Below, in pieces: positions 6,096 to 6,275 of a stretch of 6,275 nucleotides of DNA. The notes beneath the pieces are model-generated. The model searched no databases. It was not told where the DNA came from and worked only from the letters and a program-made list of their open reading frames with translations. Origin of the DNA: an uncultured Erysipelotrichaceae bacterium (GTDB taxonomy: Bacteria > Bacillota_I > Bacilli_A > Erysipelotrichales > Erysipelotrichaceae); assembly GCA_900319505.1 (NCBI GenBank), contig ONOV01000109.1, positions 1 through 6,275 of the forward strand, written 5' to 3'. Numbering within the stretch: the stretch's first letter is position 1; the number at the start of each line of letters is the position of its first letter. The position numbers and the translations under genes are program-made.

Positions 6096-6099
6096 GAGG
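6094..6099 (+). promoter_or_regulatory. Ribosome binding site of sufU
   Basis: AGGAGG begins within the TAG stop codon of sufS and ends 7 nt before the ATG at 6107. It is a consensus site at ideal spacing and supports that start. Confidence 0.85.
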
Positions 6100-6106
6100 C
6101 CTGCAT

Positions 6107-6275
6107 ATGAGTGATGACAAGAATCTTCTGAATGATCCTATGGTACTCAGAGAGCTGATCATGGATCATTATCAGTATCCCCATAACCATGAACTGACCA
6201 AGGAAGAAGGCTATTCTTCCCGTCATATGGCCAGCGACAGCTGTATTGATGATATTACCGTACAGTCAAAGATCA
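6107..6275 (+). CDS. sufU: SufU sulfur-transfer protein, 5' part, cut by window end
   Basis: The first 56 residues of a SufU-like protein are visible; the frame stays open to the window end. SufU is a zinc protein that takes persulfide sulfur from SufS. The diagnostic N-terminal helix VLRELIMDHYQYPHN (13-27) matches the family pattern LYRxVIMDHYKNPRN. C46-I-D48 in ASDSCIDDI sits where B. subtilis SufU has NPTCGD, with the zinc/transfer Cys and the conserved Asp kept, but the Gly between them is Ile. The remaining zinc-ligand cysteines lie outside the window. sufB is expected next, completing the sufCDSUB order common in Bacillota. Confidence 0.9.
   Translation, partial: MSDDKNLLNDPMVLRELIMDHYQYPHNHELTKEEGYSSRHMASDSCIDDITVQSKI

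Overview
The window looks like chromosomal DNA of a low-to-moderate GC Gram-positive bacterium (Bacillota). The evidence is a sufC-sufD-sufS-sufU gene order with SufU as the scaffold/transfer protein, strong AGGAGG-type ribosome binding sites, extended -10 promoters, and PrsA-like extracytoplasmic proteins beside a HIT gene. Class Erysipelotrichia is a plausible guess, but the sequence alone does not prove it. No mobile element, CRISPR array, rRNA or tRNA is visible.

The layout is two divergent blocks meeting at a short intergenic region (3035-3232). Leftward (minus strand), a promoter at about 3064-3092 drives two adjacent genes with a 1-nt stop/start overlap. The first is a membrane-anchored PrsA/parvulin-like protein (1949-3034). 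The second is a smaller lipoprotein of the same architecture (1011-1949). Both look like parvulin-fold foldases or chaperones whose catalytic positions are substituted, and they are probably old tandem duplicates. A compact intrinsic terminator (976-1000) ends this unit. Immediately after it an extended -10 promoter starts a second minus-strand unit: a HIT-family nucleotide hydrolase (527-925), a NUDIX-fold protein with a damaged Nudix box (21-524), and possibly a further gene beginning at position 20 and leaving the window.

Rightward (plus strand), an extended -10 promoter at 3197-3205 drives the SUF iron-sulfur cluster assembly operon: sufC ATPase (3233-4081), a short sufD (4078-4884), sufS cysteine desulfurase (4872-6095) and the start of sufU (6107-6275, cut by the window end). 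The genes overlap or nearly touch, which suggests translational coupling. SufS takes sulfur from cysteine as a persulfide, SufU accepts and transfers it, and SufC with SufD and a SufB protein (expected just beyond the right edge) forms the scaffold where the cluster is built.

Most of the window is ordinary housekeeping content. The points most worth a second look are the loss of parvulin catalytic residues in both PrsA-like proteins, the missing Nudix-box glutamates, the SufD that lacks the usual N-terminal region, and the C-terminal extension on SufC. I see no convincing evidence for a wholly new system.
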